DNA of 64,000 nt from Clostridium sp. UBA4548 (GTDB lineage Bacteria; Bacillota; Clostridia; Clostridiales; Clostridiaceae), in assembly GCF_002387895.1 (NCBI RefSeq), contig NZ_DGLI01000051.1, positions 20,507 through 84,506 on the forward strand, in the 5' to 3' direction. Shown here piece by piece: positions 50,906-59,046 of the stretch. Position 1 is the stretch's first letter; each line of letters opens with the position of its first letter. The position numbers were made by a program, and so were the translations under genes. The notes beneath the pieces were generated by a model that was not told the DNA's origin, made no database searches, and was given only the letters and a program-made list of their open reading frames with translations.

Positions 50906-51688
50906 ATGATACAAGTAGAGAAAGTAATATCACCAGAAGAAAGATTTATTTTGAATAAAGAGTATATTAAGACTTTAGCATCGCCAATAGATGGTTACTG
51001 GGAAAATGTAATTATTGGGAATTCCCAGTGCTATATAATTATTTATAATGGAAAGAAAGTAGGTCATTTTTTCGTCGATTCCAAAAAAACTTTAGTACAA
51101 TTCTATACTTTTACAGAGCATTTTATACATGCACCAGAGATTCTTGAATATATTATTGTGAATAATATTGCCGAAAATGCTACAGTTTCTACTAAAGAGG
51201 CAGAGTTTCTATCTTTGTGTCTTGATTATCAGAAGAGTATATCTATAGATTGTTATCTTTTTACTGATAACAAAAATATAAAATATGAGTTGGCTAATTT
51301 TAAAGATGTGTCCTTTAAGTTAGCTAAAAGCAATGATATAGGCGCTATAAAAACAAAATGTGACCCTGCATTTGAAGGTTATTATGAAGATTTAATAGAA
51401 AATAATCAACTATTCGTACTATATAGTGGGGACATTCTACTAGGAATAGGTGAATTTAGAATATTTAAATCAAATGAACAATATGGTGATATAGGAATTA
51501 TTGTAGCAGAGGAATATCGTAAAAAAGGTGTTGGAACACATATTATAACTCAGCTAAAGGAACATTGTTATAGAAATAATTTAAAGCCGATGGCTTGCTG
51601 CAACCCTAAAAATATAGCATCAAGAAAAATATTGGAAAAATCAGGATTCATCTGCAATCATAGAATTATATATGTAACTTTAAAGTGA
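50906..51688 (+). CDS. GNAT family N-acetyltransferase
   Basis: 260 residues from ATG 50906 (AAAGGGGGAATTTG upstream). The GNAT core is in the C-terminal half: 'D-I-G-I-I-V-A-E-E-Y-R-K-K-G-V-G-T-H' (R-x-x-G-x-G) and 'A-C-C-N-P-K-N-I-A-S-R-K-I-L-E-K-S-G-F'. The N-terminal half is an extra GNAT-like domain lacking a CoA loop, as in two-domain GNATs. Substrate unknown. Confidence 0.8.
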   Translation: MIQVEKVISPEERFILNKEYIKTLASPIDGYWENVIIGNSQCYIIIYNGKKVGHFFVDSKKTLVQFYTFTEHFIHAPEILEYIIVNNIAENATVSTKEAEFLSLCLDYQKSISIDCYLFTDNKNIKYELANFKDVSFKLAKSNDIGAIKTKCDPAFEGYYEDLIENNQLFVLYSGDILLGIGEFRIFKSNEQYGDIGIIVAEEYRKKGVGTHIITQLKEHCYRNNLKPMACCNPKNIASRKILEKSGFICNHRIIYVTLK

Positions 51689-51976
51689 TGCTGCCATGAA
51701 TTATCAACTTAAGGTAACACCAATCATATGAGTAATGAGTTTTTAAAAGTAATATTTAAAAAATACCAAGTAAAAAAATCTATGCTATAACCGTTACAAA
51801 TAAGCGTAGAATGAGTGGTAGCAATAAAATAAATACCCTCATGAGTAATATAATTAAGGCAATTGTAAGGAAGTGTTGAACAGGGAATAAGCATTTTAAT
51901 AATCATGCTACAATTTACAGTTGAAGATATTCAAAACTCCCTCCCAATATGTTAAACTATTGCCGAGGTGTTTCAA

Positions 51977-52375
51977 ATGAAAAAACTAGTTAAAGTTGTA
52001 GGTGCAATTATTGAAAATAAAAACTCAGAGGTTTTATGTGCTCTTAGATCCACGAAAATGTCAATACCAAACCTTTGGGAGTTTCCTGGTGGTAAGGTTG
52101 AGCAGGGTGAGGAAATCAGTGACACTATAGTTAGAGAAATTAGAGAAGAACTAGGCTGTCACATTGAATTTAAGGAAATTTTTCATGATAATACTCATGA
52201 GTATGATAATTTTATTGTTAATTTAATTACGGTTAAGTGCCGTATTGTTGAAGGTGAGCCTATAGCATCGGAGCACGATAAGCTTATATGGCTTAAGAAG
52301 GAAAACTTAAAGTCCCTTAACTGGGCTCCAGCAGATGTGCCAGCTGTTGAGCTTTTGGGTAAGGAAATGCTATAA
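51977..52375 (+). CDS. Nudix hydrolase, MutT-like (deoxy)nucleoside triphosphate pyrophosphohydrolase
   Basis: 132 residues from ATG 51977, preceded by GAGGTGTTTCAA. The Nudix box is complete: G-G-K-V-E-Q-G-E-E, then R-E-I-R-E-E-L-G. 'L-W-E-F-P-G-G-K' and the C-terminal 'W-A-P-A-D-V-P-A' are typical of MutT/CTP-pyrophosphohydrolase-like enzymes that clean damaged nucleotides. It is convergent with the helicase gene and shares hairpin C2 as terminator. Fragments of this gene recur at 45885 and 46616. Confidence 0.85.
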   Translation: MKKLVKVVGAIIENKNSEVLCALRSTKMSIPNLWEFPGGKVEQGEEISDTIVREIREELGCHIEFKEIFHDNTHEYDNFIVNLITVKCRIVEGEPIASEHDKLIWLKKENLKSLNWAPADVPAVELLGKEML

Positions 52376-52402
52376 AAAAAGCTATAGCTACAATAATTCA
52401 TG

Positions 52403-52464
52403 AGCTCCCTTTGTGGTATACAGTTTAAGCAATAATACTGTGCACCATAAAGGGAGCTTTTTAA
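52403..52464. terminator. Hairpin repeat family C, copy 2 (shared terminator)
   Basis: AGCTCCCTTTGTGGTATACAGT pairs with ACTGTGCACCATAAAGGGAGCT in an imperfect stem of over 20 bp, with T on the right and A on the left, so it can terminate both the Nudix and the helicase transcripts. The same element is at 46668 and 57036. Confidence 0.7.
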
Positions 52465-52471
52465 AATCATG

Positions 52472-55372
52472 CTATACCTTTTTTACAAATTCATTATATA
52501 AGCTTTGAGGAATTTCATGTTCCAGTTTTAGGTGCACAGTAATTGGCTTTTCACCACTAAAGTCAAAGGTATCACCTTTACCAATGTAAATATAAGGCTC
52601 AACGCTTCCATCAATTTCTTTGTACTTTCTTATGAAAAGGTGGAGATTAATATTTCTATTCCTATTAAAAATGATATTTTTACCTCTTTCAGAACCTTGG
52701 GAGGTATTATTTGGTGTTTGCCACTGAAAAACTCTTCTGCTTATAAACTTATCTTGATAATTAATGCTTTCTTTTATATCCTCTTCTTTATGAAGGTCAA
52801 TATAAAGGAAGTAATTATTACCATTGGTTATAAGACCGCTACCTCTGAAGGAGCTATGAATTTTAGTGTAATTAGAAAGTAGAGCGGCCTCCACCATTTG
52901 ATATTGTTCATAAAGTTTAAAGAAGGGCATACCATGATAGTCAGTGCCAAATTCTTTTTCGTATCTTACTATGCCATAGTTAAGTACATCCTCAATGTAA
53001 AATCTAAACTTATCCACTGAAATTATAGCTCTAAATTCCTCTGTAGTATGTAAAGTACAATCTATAAGATTAAAGGATTTAATATTACTTTTAAGCTGCG
53101 AGGAATCATAAAACTCTCCATTTAAGAATCTAAAGCTATGGATAATGTCCTCATCCGACACAGTAGAAATGTACTTTAAGATTTCATTTCTGCCTTGTTC
53201 TAGGGAAATGCTGTGATGATTCAAGCAATATTTTATTATGGCAAATTCATAGACTCTTTTTAAAGGAAGCTTACTAGAAAGTTCTTTTAATAGCTTAAAG
53301 AAATCACTATTATAAAGTAAACCCTCTAATTCTTCATCCTTTTCCATTTTAGCTAAGAATCCTAAGTAAGTTTTTTCTCTTTTAATGAATTTATTAGGGT
53401 CAGGAGCTCCTTCATATTTAATGTAATCCATTAAGGAATAAGGCACCTTCCCATTACGCATTCTTTTAAATTCTAGATATTCCTCCTTTAAATACTTCAT
53501 GGAGTTAAAGTTTTCATTATTAAGCTGCTGAAGTATTCTTTCTTGAGATATTCTATCCATTTGGATATGAGTGCACCCAGGAACACTGGCAAATTCAGTG
53601 GCAACTGCAACTTTTAAACTATCCTTGTCATAGAATCTAGATCCATTTAAAGCTATGGCAATTAGAAAAGCCTTATTGTGATTTCCTATAAAGTCCAAAA
53701 CCGTTAAAAAGCTTTTATCCTGATGCTTTCTTAGACCTCTACCTAGTTGCTGTATAAAAACTATAGGAGAGTCTGTGGGTCTTAGCATTAATACTGTATT
53801 TATAGAGGGAATATCCACCCCTTCATTAAATATATCCACAGTAAAGATTACCTTTAAGTCATCCTCATCATCTTGAAGCCTATCTATGTATTTTTGTCTT
53901 TCTCCTGGTTTATCATCTCCAGTTAGGCATACACTGTTTATACCTCTTTTATTAAATTCCACAGCCATAAACTCTGCATGTTCAATACTAGCACAAAAGC
54001 CTACACACTTTAAGGAATCTCCATCATGACCATAAAAATTCATCTTATGGATGATAAAATCCACTCTTTCATTAATCTTCAGTCTCTTAGTAATTTCAGT
54101 AATATTATCAAGGCTAACTCCACTAAGATCTACCCCTTCTACATCGGTGATTCCAAAGTAGTGAAAAGGGATTACTAGGTTTAAATCTAGTGCTTCATGA
54201 AGTCTAACCTCTAAAGCCACGTTATTATCAAAGATTCCAAACACATCATCACTATCACTTCTCTCAGGAGTGGCAGTCATTCCAAGGAGAAACTTTGGCT
54301 TAAAATAATCTAAAATTTTCTTATAAGTTGGACTTGAAGCATGGTGAGCTTCGTCGATGATTAAATACTCAAACTCATGAGGATAAAATTCTTCTAAGCT
54401 ATTGAATAGGGACATAGTTGAAGCAAAGAGATAATCTGCTTTCTTTTCTTTTTTAGCACCTGTTAAAAGTCCCATAGTTTTTGTTTTATTCTTGCAAAGT
54501 CTTTCAAAGGTACTAGCAGCACTTTTTAAAATCTCTTCTCTATGAACCACAAAAAGCATCTTTTCAGGCTTATAATTAATCACATCAAAGGCAGACATAT
54601 AGGTTTTACCAGTACCTGTTGCTGCAATAACTAAGGCCTTATTTTCTCCATGTAATCTCAGTCTATGTAAGTTTTCTGTTGCCCGAACCTGCATAGTGTT
54701 GGGCTTTATAATTTTAAAATTATCAAATTCCACTGTTTTTCTTGAGTCAATAGCTTTAATTTCCTTAATAAAGTTTTTATAAGTTTCTAAAAAGGTGTCA
54801 TCAACAATGTCAGTGCAATTCCAAAGACTCTCATACTCTTTTAGCACATCATGAGTAAATTCATTATCCTTCTTAGAAATAACCTTAACATTCCACTCTA
54901 CATTGCTCTTGAAAGCCTTTTGAGTAATATTAGAAGAGCCAATGATGATTTTATACTCATCCTTATTTTCAAAAATATAAGCCTTAGTATGAAGCCCACT
55001 TTCCTTTGAAGCCACAAAAATCTTTAGATCAATATTATCAAAGGTCTTAATTTTCTCCAAAGCTTTAGGCTCCGTAAAGTTTAAATAGGTAGAAGTAATA
55101 ATCTTCCCCTTAACTCCAGCATCCTCTAAATCCTTAAAGGTATCTAGTAGTAGCTGAAGGCCACTAAAATTTATGAAAGCCACACAAAAATAAAAGCTTT
55201 CACATTCCCTGAGACATTTTTTAAGCTCATTTAATAGATTACCACTTTCAGAGTTTACAATGAGCTTGTTATTAACTAAGTAGGAGTTATTTTCAATACC
55301 CTTTGGCTCCACAATTAAAGGTTTATTCTCTAAAATCTCCTGAGCAAATAACTTGCTAGCTATATTATCCAT
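52472..55372 (-). CDS. PLD-nuclease / SF2 helicase / DUF3427 protein
   Basis: 966 residues. The N-terminal phospholipase-D-like domain has H128-x-K130 followed by 'I-I-I-G-S-S-N-I-T'. The helicase has Walker A 'A-A-T-G-T-G-K-T' (250-257), Walker B 'I-I-D-E-A-H-H' (338-344), 'G-M-T-A-T-P-E-R', 'G-V-D-I-P-S-I-N' and motif VI 'Q-Q-L-G-R-G-L-R'. The C-terminal ~300 residues fit DUF3427. This single-protein nuclease-helicase architecture resembles defence and restriction-like enzymes. Weak site AAAGGGT precedes ATG 55372. Monocistronic. A specific named system is not claimed. Confidence 0.85.
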   Translation of the reverse strand: MDNIASKLFAQEILENKPLIVEPKGIENNSYLVNNKLIVNSESGNLLNELKKCLRECESFYFCVAFINFSGLQLLLDTFKDLEDAGVKGKIITSTYLNFTEPKALEKIKTFDNIDLKIFVASKESGLHTKAYIFENKDEYKIIIGSSNITQKAFKSNVEWNVKVISKKDNEFTHDVLKEYESLWNCTDIVDDTFLETYKNFIKEIKAIDSRKTVEFDNFKIIKPNTMQVRATENLHRLRLHGENKALVIAATGTGKTYMSAFDVINYKPEKMLFVVHREEILKSAASTFERLCKNKTKTMGLLTGAKKEKKADYLFASTMSLFNSLEEFYPHEFEYLIIDEAHHASSPTYKKILDYFKPKFLLGMTATPERSDSDDVFGIFDNNVALEVRLHEALDLNLVIPFHYFGITDVEGVDLSGVSLDNITEITKRLKINERVDFIIHKMNFYGHDGDSLKCVGFCASIEHAEFMAVEFNKRGINSVCLTGDDKPGERQKYIDRLQDDEDDLKVIFTVDIFNEGVDIPSINTVLMLRPTDSPIVFIQQLGRGLRKHQDKSFLTVLDFIGNHNKAFLIAIALNGSRFYDKDSLKVAVATEFASVPGCTHIQMDRISQERILQQLNNENFNSMKYLKEEYLEFKRMRNGKVPYSLMDYIKYEGAPDPNKFIKREKTYLGFLAKMEKDEELEGLLYNSDFFKLLKELSSKLPLKRVYEFAIIKYCLNHHSISLEQGRNEILKYISTVSDEDIIHSFRFLNGEFYDSSQLKSNIKSFNLIDCTLHTTEEFRAIISVDKFRFYIEDVLNYGIVRYEKEFGTDYHGMPFFKLYEQYQMVEAALLSNYTKIHSSFRGSGLITNGNNYFLYIDLHKEEDIKESINYQDKFISRRVFQWQTPNNTSQGSERGKNIIFNRNRNINLHLFIRKYKEIDGSVEPYIYIGKGDTFDFSGEKPITVHLKLEHEIPQSLYNEFVKKV

Positions 55373-55503
55373 ACCCTTTACCCCATATCCACAGTAATTC
55401 TAATAATATCATTAGTATATTGTAATTTTATCATGTTTAGCTTATTATCACCAGAAACATAGTAGATATATAAATACAAATATATTTTGCACAAACCAAG
55501 GAC

Positions 55504-55575
55504 GCAGGTTTTATTTATGGTTTGGCTATTAATAGGTTCTGTGGAGGTAACATTACGCAAAATAAGCGAGTAGGA
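55504..55575 (-). repeat. MITE-like repeat family A, partial copy
   Basis: 'ATTAATAGGTTCTGTGGAGG' with the preceding GCAGG...TATTTATGG and following ACGCAAAATAAG matches the middle of copy 1 (about 246-315). The terminal repeats are lost. It lies between the helicase promoter side and the LexA box of Rpn gene 2. Confidence 0.65.
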
Positions 55576-55678
55576 TAATTGATTTTTTCACCAGGCCTAA
55601 GTTGCTTTTAATTTATTAAGTAATTCAGAAATATTGGTGTAACTTAAATTTTGGACATATAAGGTTTGAAAATATATA

Positions 55679-55692
55679 CGAACATATGTTTA
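55679..55692 (+). promoter_or_regulatory. LexA/SOS-type box upstream of Rpn gene 2
   Basis: CGAACATATGTTTA, the same 14 bases and the same position relative to the start as at 46751. Confidence 0.65.
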
Positions 55693-55739
55693 TGAAATTG
55701 ATTAAATGGTAATAATATTTAATGAAAGGAAGTGGGTTT

Positions 55740-56783
55740 ATGTATTACTTAAAACAGGGAAATGTAATAACCTTAGTTAGAGAAGAAGATTCAAATTATA
55801 AAAGTGATACAAATAACAATTCTAAAAAGACTTCATTAAATATGGATGGTATTATCAAGAGACTATTCACCCTTAAAAACAAGAAGCCTATTATTGATTT
55901 TCTAAATTCTATTTATGGTGATGATATTGGATATGATGCAGAGCTTTATTATCCCAATGTAGAAAACCTAAACAGAAATATAAACAACGGCATTTTAAGC
56001 TTTAGAGCAGATTTATACATTGAAGTTACATACAGAGATAAACTCTATGATTATGCTATAGAATTTCAAACTAAATATGAAAAAGAGATGGCAATAAGAA
56101 TTTTTAGATATGGCTTTGATAAAGCAGTTAAAAGTTTTACAGAGTTAAATAAAAATACTATAACTATCAACTTCCCAGAACCTTACCTTATAGTATTAGA
56201 AAAGGAGGAGGGGTTAGAGGATAAGATAACACTTAGAATCAATTTTCCAAAGAAAGAAAGTATAAACTATGAAGTTAATGTCTTAAAATATTGGGAGTAT
56301 GATTTAGGTAGGCTATATAATGAGAATAAATATCTACTTTACCCATTACAGCTTTTTAACTATAGAAGGTTTATGGAAAGGTTAATGGATAGTAAACAAC
56401 CAGAACACCAGAAGAGGCTTAAGGTAGAAAAGATTAATGAACACATATTAGTAACAATAAAAAATACTCTTGAGGCTATCAGTGAGGCCTATAAATATGA
56501 TAAAATTACCTTAGAAGATTATAATGAAATGCTAGCAGTAATACAGAATCTAAACGATTATTTTATAGATAACTATAATTACTATAAAGGATTAAGTAAG
56601 GAGGTTGAAACTATGTTTAAAAGTTTTTATGATCCAGAGGTTGAAAGAAGGGGCGCACAGAAGGAAAAAGAAAATATAGCAAGGAACTTTCTTAGGGATG
56701 GAATAAGTTGTGAACTTATTGCTAAAAATACAGGATTACCTCTAGAAAAAGTAAAGGAGCTTGCTAAAGAAGTGTTAAATTAG
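55740..56783 (+). CDS. Rpn-family PD-(D/E)XK nuclease, copy 2 (RpnL-like)
   Basis: 347 residues from ATG 55740, with AAAGGAAGTGGG upstream as in copy 1. It is nearly identical to copy 1 through the nuclease domain ('F-R-A-D-L-Y-I-E-V', 'Y-A-I-E-F-Q-T-K') and differs most in the C-terminal tail ('G-A-Q-K-E-K-E-N-I-A-R-N-F-L' and 'L-P-L-E-K-V-K-E-L'), so the tail evolves faster than the core. E-x-Q is retained. The locus has the same order as copy 1: LexA box, nuclease, free-standing tail. Confidence 0.85.
   Translation: MYYLKQGNVITLVREEDSNYKSDTNNNSKKTSLNMDGIIKRLFTLKNKKPIIDFLNSIYGDDIGYDAELYYPNVENLNRNINNGILSFRADLYIEVTYRDKLYDYAIEFQTKYEKEMAIRIFRYGFDKAVKSFTELNKNTITINFPEPYLIVLEKEEGLEDKITLRINFPKKESINYEVNVLKYWEYDLGRLYNENKYLLYPLQLFNYRRFMERLMDSKQPEHQKRLKVEKINEHILVTIKNTLEAISEAYKYDKITLEDYNEMLAVIQNLNDYFIDNYNYYKGLSKEVETMFKSFYDPEVERRGAQKEKENIARNFLRDGISCELIAKNTGLPLEKVKELAKEVLN
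56613..56783 (+). CDS. Intragenic short protein within Rpn gene 2 (RpnS-like)
   Basis: AAGGAGG (56598-56604) stands eight bases before an in-frame ATG at 56613, as in copy 1, giving 56 residues. The conservation of site, spacing and start in both copies is the main evidence. Confidence 0.6.
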   Translation: MFKSFYDPEVERRGAQKEKENIARNFLRDGISCELIAKNTGLPLEKVKELAKEVLN

Positions 56784-56823
56784 AATCTTAAATTATAAAG
56801 GTCTAGGTAAGGAGATTGAAACA

Positions 56824-57006
56824 ATGTTTAAAAGTTTTTATGATCCAGAGGTTGAAAAAAGAGGGATGAAAATAGGGGCAGAGCAAAGTGCTGAGCGTAT
56901 AGCAAGGAACTTACTTAGAGATGGATTAAGTTGTGAAAGTGTTGCAAAAAATACAGGGTTGAGTATAGAAAGAGTTAAAGAATTAGCTAAAGAAGTAATG
57001 AATTAA
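56824..57006 (+). CDS. Free-standing Rpn tail protein 2
   Basis: 60 residues, with AAGGAG nine bases before ATG. It begins 'M-F-K-S-F-Y-D-P-E-V-E-K-R-G-M-K-I-G-A-E' like its counterpart at 47893, but its second half ('L-S-C-E-S-V-A-K-N-T-G-L-S-I-E-R-V') resembles the tail of nuclease copy 1, which suggests tail exchange between the loci. It starts 40 bp after the nuclease stop. Confidence 0.7.
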   Translation: MFKSFYDPEVEKRGMKIGAEQSAERIARNLLRDGLSCESVAKNTGLSIERVKELAKEVMN

Positions 57007-57035
57007 AAGACGAAGCCATGTGGTAAGTATCGATA

Positions 57036-57095
57036 CGCTCCCTTTACGGTACATAGTTAAGTAATAATACTGTGCGCCATTAAGGGAGCTTTTTA
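57036..57095. repeat. Hairpin repeat family C, copy 3
   Basis: GCTCCCTTTACGGTACATAG and TGTGCGCCATTAAGGGAGCTTTTT, as at 52403. It follows GAAGCCATGTGGTAA, the left half of the Rpn-locus terminator, whose right half is missing; the element seems to have replaced it and now supplies termination. Confidence 0.7.
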
Positions 57096-57135
57096 AGATT
57101 TGACCTAGGCTAATATAATCGAAAAGTTAAAATGC

Positions 57136-57444
57136 ATGTCTTTACTCTATGCTCTCTTTGAAAAGTTTGGAGATAGGGAAAGTAAGAAAAAGTTTATGGA
57201 GGTGTTTACAATGACTGAAATTGGTAGGATGATAAGAGAAAATGGTAAAGAGGAAGGGAAGCTAGAAGGGAAAATAGAAGGAAAAGCAGAGATGCTTATT
57301 AAATTATTAATCAAAAAATTTAAATCCTTACCTGAAGAGTATAAAAATAAAATTAAAGGTCTCCCTGAGGAAACTATAGAAGTTATTGCAACAGAGATTT
57401 TTGATATAACGAGCTTGGATGAATTAAAACAGTATTTTGCTTAA
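57136..57444 (+). pseudogene. C-terminal fragment of another Rpn-family protein
   Basis: 102 residues. 'F-T-M-T-E-I-G-R-M-I-R-E', a G-K/E-G repeat stretch, then 'L-P-E-E-Y-K-N-K-I-K-G-L-P-E-E-T-I-E' is the tail of a different Rpn/transposase_31 subgroup. The nuclease core is missing. No good ribosome site before ATG 57136, although AATGGAGG lies at ~57197 before an internal ATG (57211). Truncated gene, or a further tail-only protein. Confidence 0.55.
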
Positions 57445-57499
57445 TAATAGTTAGAAAGATTTACAAAAAATAAATATAGGTTTGGGTGAATTAACTAAG

Positions 57500-57526
57500 A
57501 GCCAGGCGGAAACATTCTACCTGGCT
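57500..57526. terminator. Possible terminator of the GNAT gene
   Basis: AGCCAGG pairs with CCTGGCT, touching the stop codon of the minus-strand gene; flanking T-runs are weak. Confidence 0.35.
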
Positions 57527-58012
57527 TTACTTATCTATAATTTCAATAAAATTGAACTTTTTATATAAATTGTAGGCAGGTGTATTATCCATGTGAACAT
57601 CTATAATAAGGTCTGTTACATTGCTTGCACACATATCATTTATACATTGAGATAATAGTGTAGAGCCAATACCTTTATAACGATATTCTGGTGAAATATG
57701 TAATGAGTAAATATGTAATAGTTTCTCTTTTTGGGGTAGTCCTATTAGAATACCAATAGTTTCATTATTATCATGTGCAGTGATAATATATCTATTAGAA
57801 AAATCACCCAAAATACCCTTTTGAAGATTACTAATAAACTTATCTGGATTTAGTCCTGCAGTATCTGGGTCTAATATTCCTACTATAAATTTTGATAGGT
57901 AGCACTTTAGTTTTTCTTCTAATTCTATACCCTCTAAAAGTAATTTCTTTACTTGAAACTGAGATGAAATTTCTACGGGCTTAAGTGAAGTTTTTTTCAG
58001 TTGAATTCTCAT
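57527..58012 (-). CDS. GNAT family N-acetyltransferase
   Basis: 161 residues. The CoA strand and loop are 'Y-S-L-H-I-S-P-E-Y-R-Y-K-G-I-G-S' (R-x-x-G-x-G), and 'D-V-H-M-D-N-T-P-A-Y-N-L-Y-K-K-F-N-F' ends the domain. AGGAGGGTAAATCA precedes ATG 58012. Alone. Confidence 0.85.
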   Translation of the reverse strand: MRIQLKKTSLKPVEISSQFQVKKLLLEGIELEEKLKCYLSKFIVGILDPDTAGLNPDKFISNLQKGILGDFSNRYIITAHDNNETIGILIGLPQKEKLLHIYSLHISPEYRYKGIGSTLLSQCINDMCASNVTDLIIDVHMDNTPAYNLYKKFNFIEIIDK

Positions 58013-58322
58013 TGATTTACCCTCCTATTTTTACAATAATATTTTATAATTCCAAACAAACTGCAAGTAAATTATACCATGACATACTAAATGTGGATAT
58101 TGCAAAGCCATTAATTCCATGTAAGGATCAAATAATTCATCACCTACAAATGTTATAAAAGTGGTGAAATAATACTCCTATAATGTTAAAAGGGAATTTA
58201 TAGGAAGTAGAACTTTTTATAGGATTCACAAAAAGAATAAGCATAATTTTCACTTAAATGAATTATTTTTGTGATATAATAGAGAAAATTATATAATAAA
58301 ATTATTTAAGTGAGGATTTTTT

Positions 58323-58673
58323 ATGACCAAACATAATATATATACAATGAGTATTGCAAGAGTGTATCCTCTTTTGGTTGCAAAGGCAGAGAAAAAGGGA
58401 CGTCAAAAATCAGAAGTGGATGAAATCATCTGTTGGCTCACAGGATATAGCCAGGAAGAATTAGAATCACAACTAGAAAAAGAGACAGACTATGAAACTT
58501 TCTTTGCTGAAGCTCCTAAGCTTAATCCTTCAAGGAATTTAATCAAAGGTGTGGTTTGTGGTGTCAGGGTGGAAGATATGGAAGAATCAACTATGAAAGA
58601 AATTCGCTATTTAGATAAACTTATCGATGAGTTAGCAAAAGGAAAAGCCATGGACAAGATTTTGAGAAAATAA
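58323..58673 (+). CDS. DUF2200-family protein
   Basis: 116 residues. 'I-Y-T-M-S-I-A-R-V-Y-P-L-L-V-A-K-A' and 'E-I-I-C-W-L-T-G-Y' at the N-terminus, 'N-L-I-K-G-V-V-C-G-V-R-V-E' and 'M-K-E-I-R-Y-L-D-K-L-I-D-E-L-A-K-G' later are the DUF2200 hallmarks. The length is typical. No function is known to me. Its promoter region is AT-rich, with TATAATAGAG at ~58273-58282. Confidence 0.85.
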   Translation: MTKHNIYTMSIARVYPLLVAKAEKKGRQKSEVDEIICWLTGYSQEELESQLEKETDYETFFAEAPKLNPSRNLIKGVVCGVRVEDMEESTMKEIRYLDKLIDELAKGKAMDKILRK

Positions 58674-59046
58674 TAACTAAAAAGAATAAGCACTGATTTC
58701 ATGTAAAGAAGTTCTATTAAAGTTTATACTTTTGTAATTAGGGTTGTGATTATTTAATAATTGCTAAAAAGTATTTTTCTTACTAGAACATATATACAAT
58801 ACAAAGAAACAGTGTTTTTTTGAATCCACAATATTAGTATTAATTATAGAGAAACCACTTCAACATTTGAAATATTACTTCCAAGAAGTGATTTCTCCCA
58901 AAAAATCAGCACAAAATAATATCAATTCCTTTCAAGCTCAAATTACTGTAATTATATAAGATATTTAAAATATCAATAGATTTTCAGACTTAAAAATATT
59001 GCACTTGTTGAGCTTGTATATCTATAAATATAAGGGGATGTACTGA
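58674..59046. other. Intergenic spacer with repeat F
   Basis: 373 bp. Apart from repeat family F at 58856-58961 and the ribosome site of the next gene (AAGGGGATGTACTGA) I see nothing here. Confidence 0.4.
58856..58961 (+). repeat. Dispersed repeat family F, copy 2
   Basis: ACTTCAA, TTCCAAGAAGTG, CTTTCAAGCTCAA and CTGTAATTATATAAG in the order seen at 30947-31048. Confidence 0.5.

Noticed and set aside
52472..55372. Assigning the PLD-helicase-DUF3427 protein to a named antiphage system
   Set aside because: The architecture is defence-like but I cannot match it securely to one named system without a database search.
46812..56783. Calling the two Rpn genes insertion sequences because the family is also named transposase_31
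   Set aside because: No terminal inverted repeats or target duplications bracket the two copies; family work treats them as nucleases rather than autonomous transposons.
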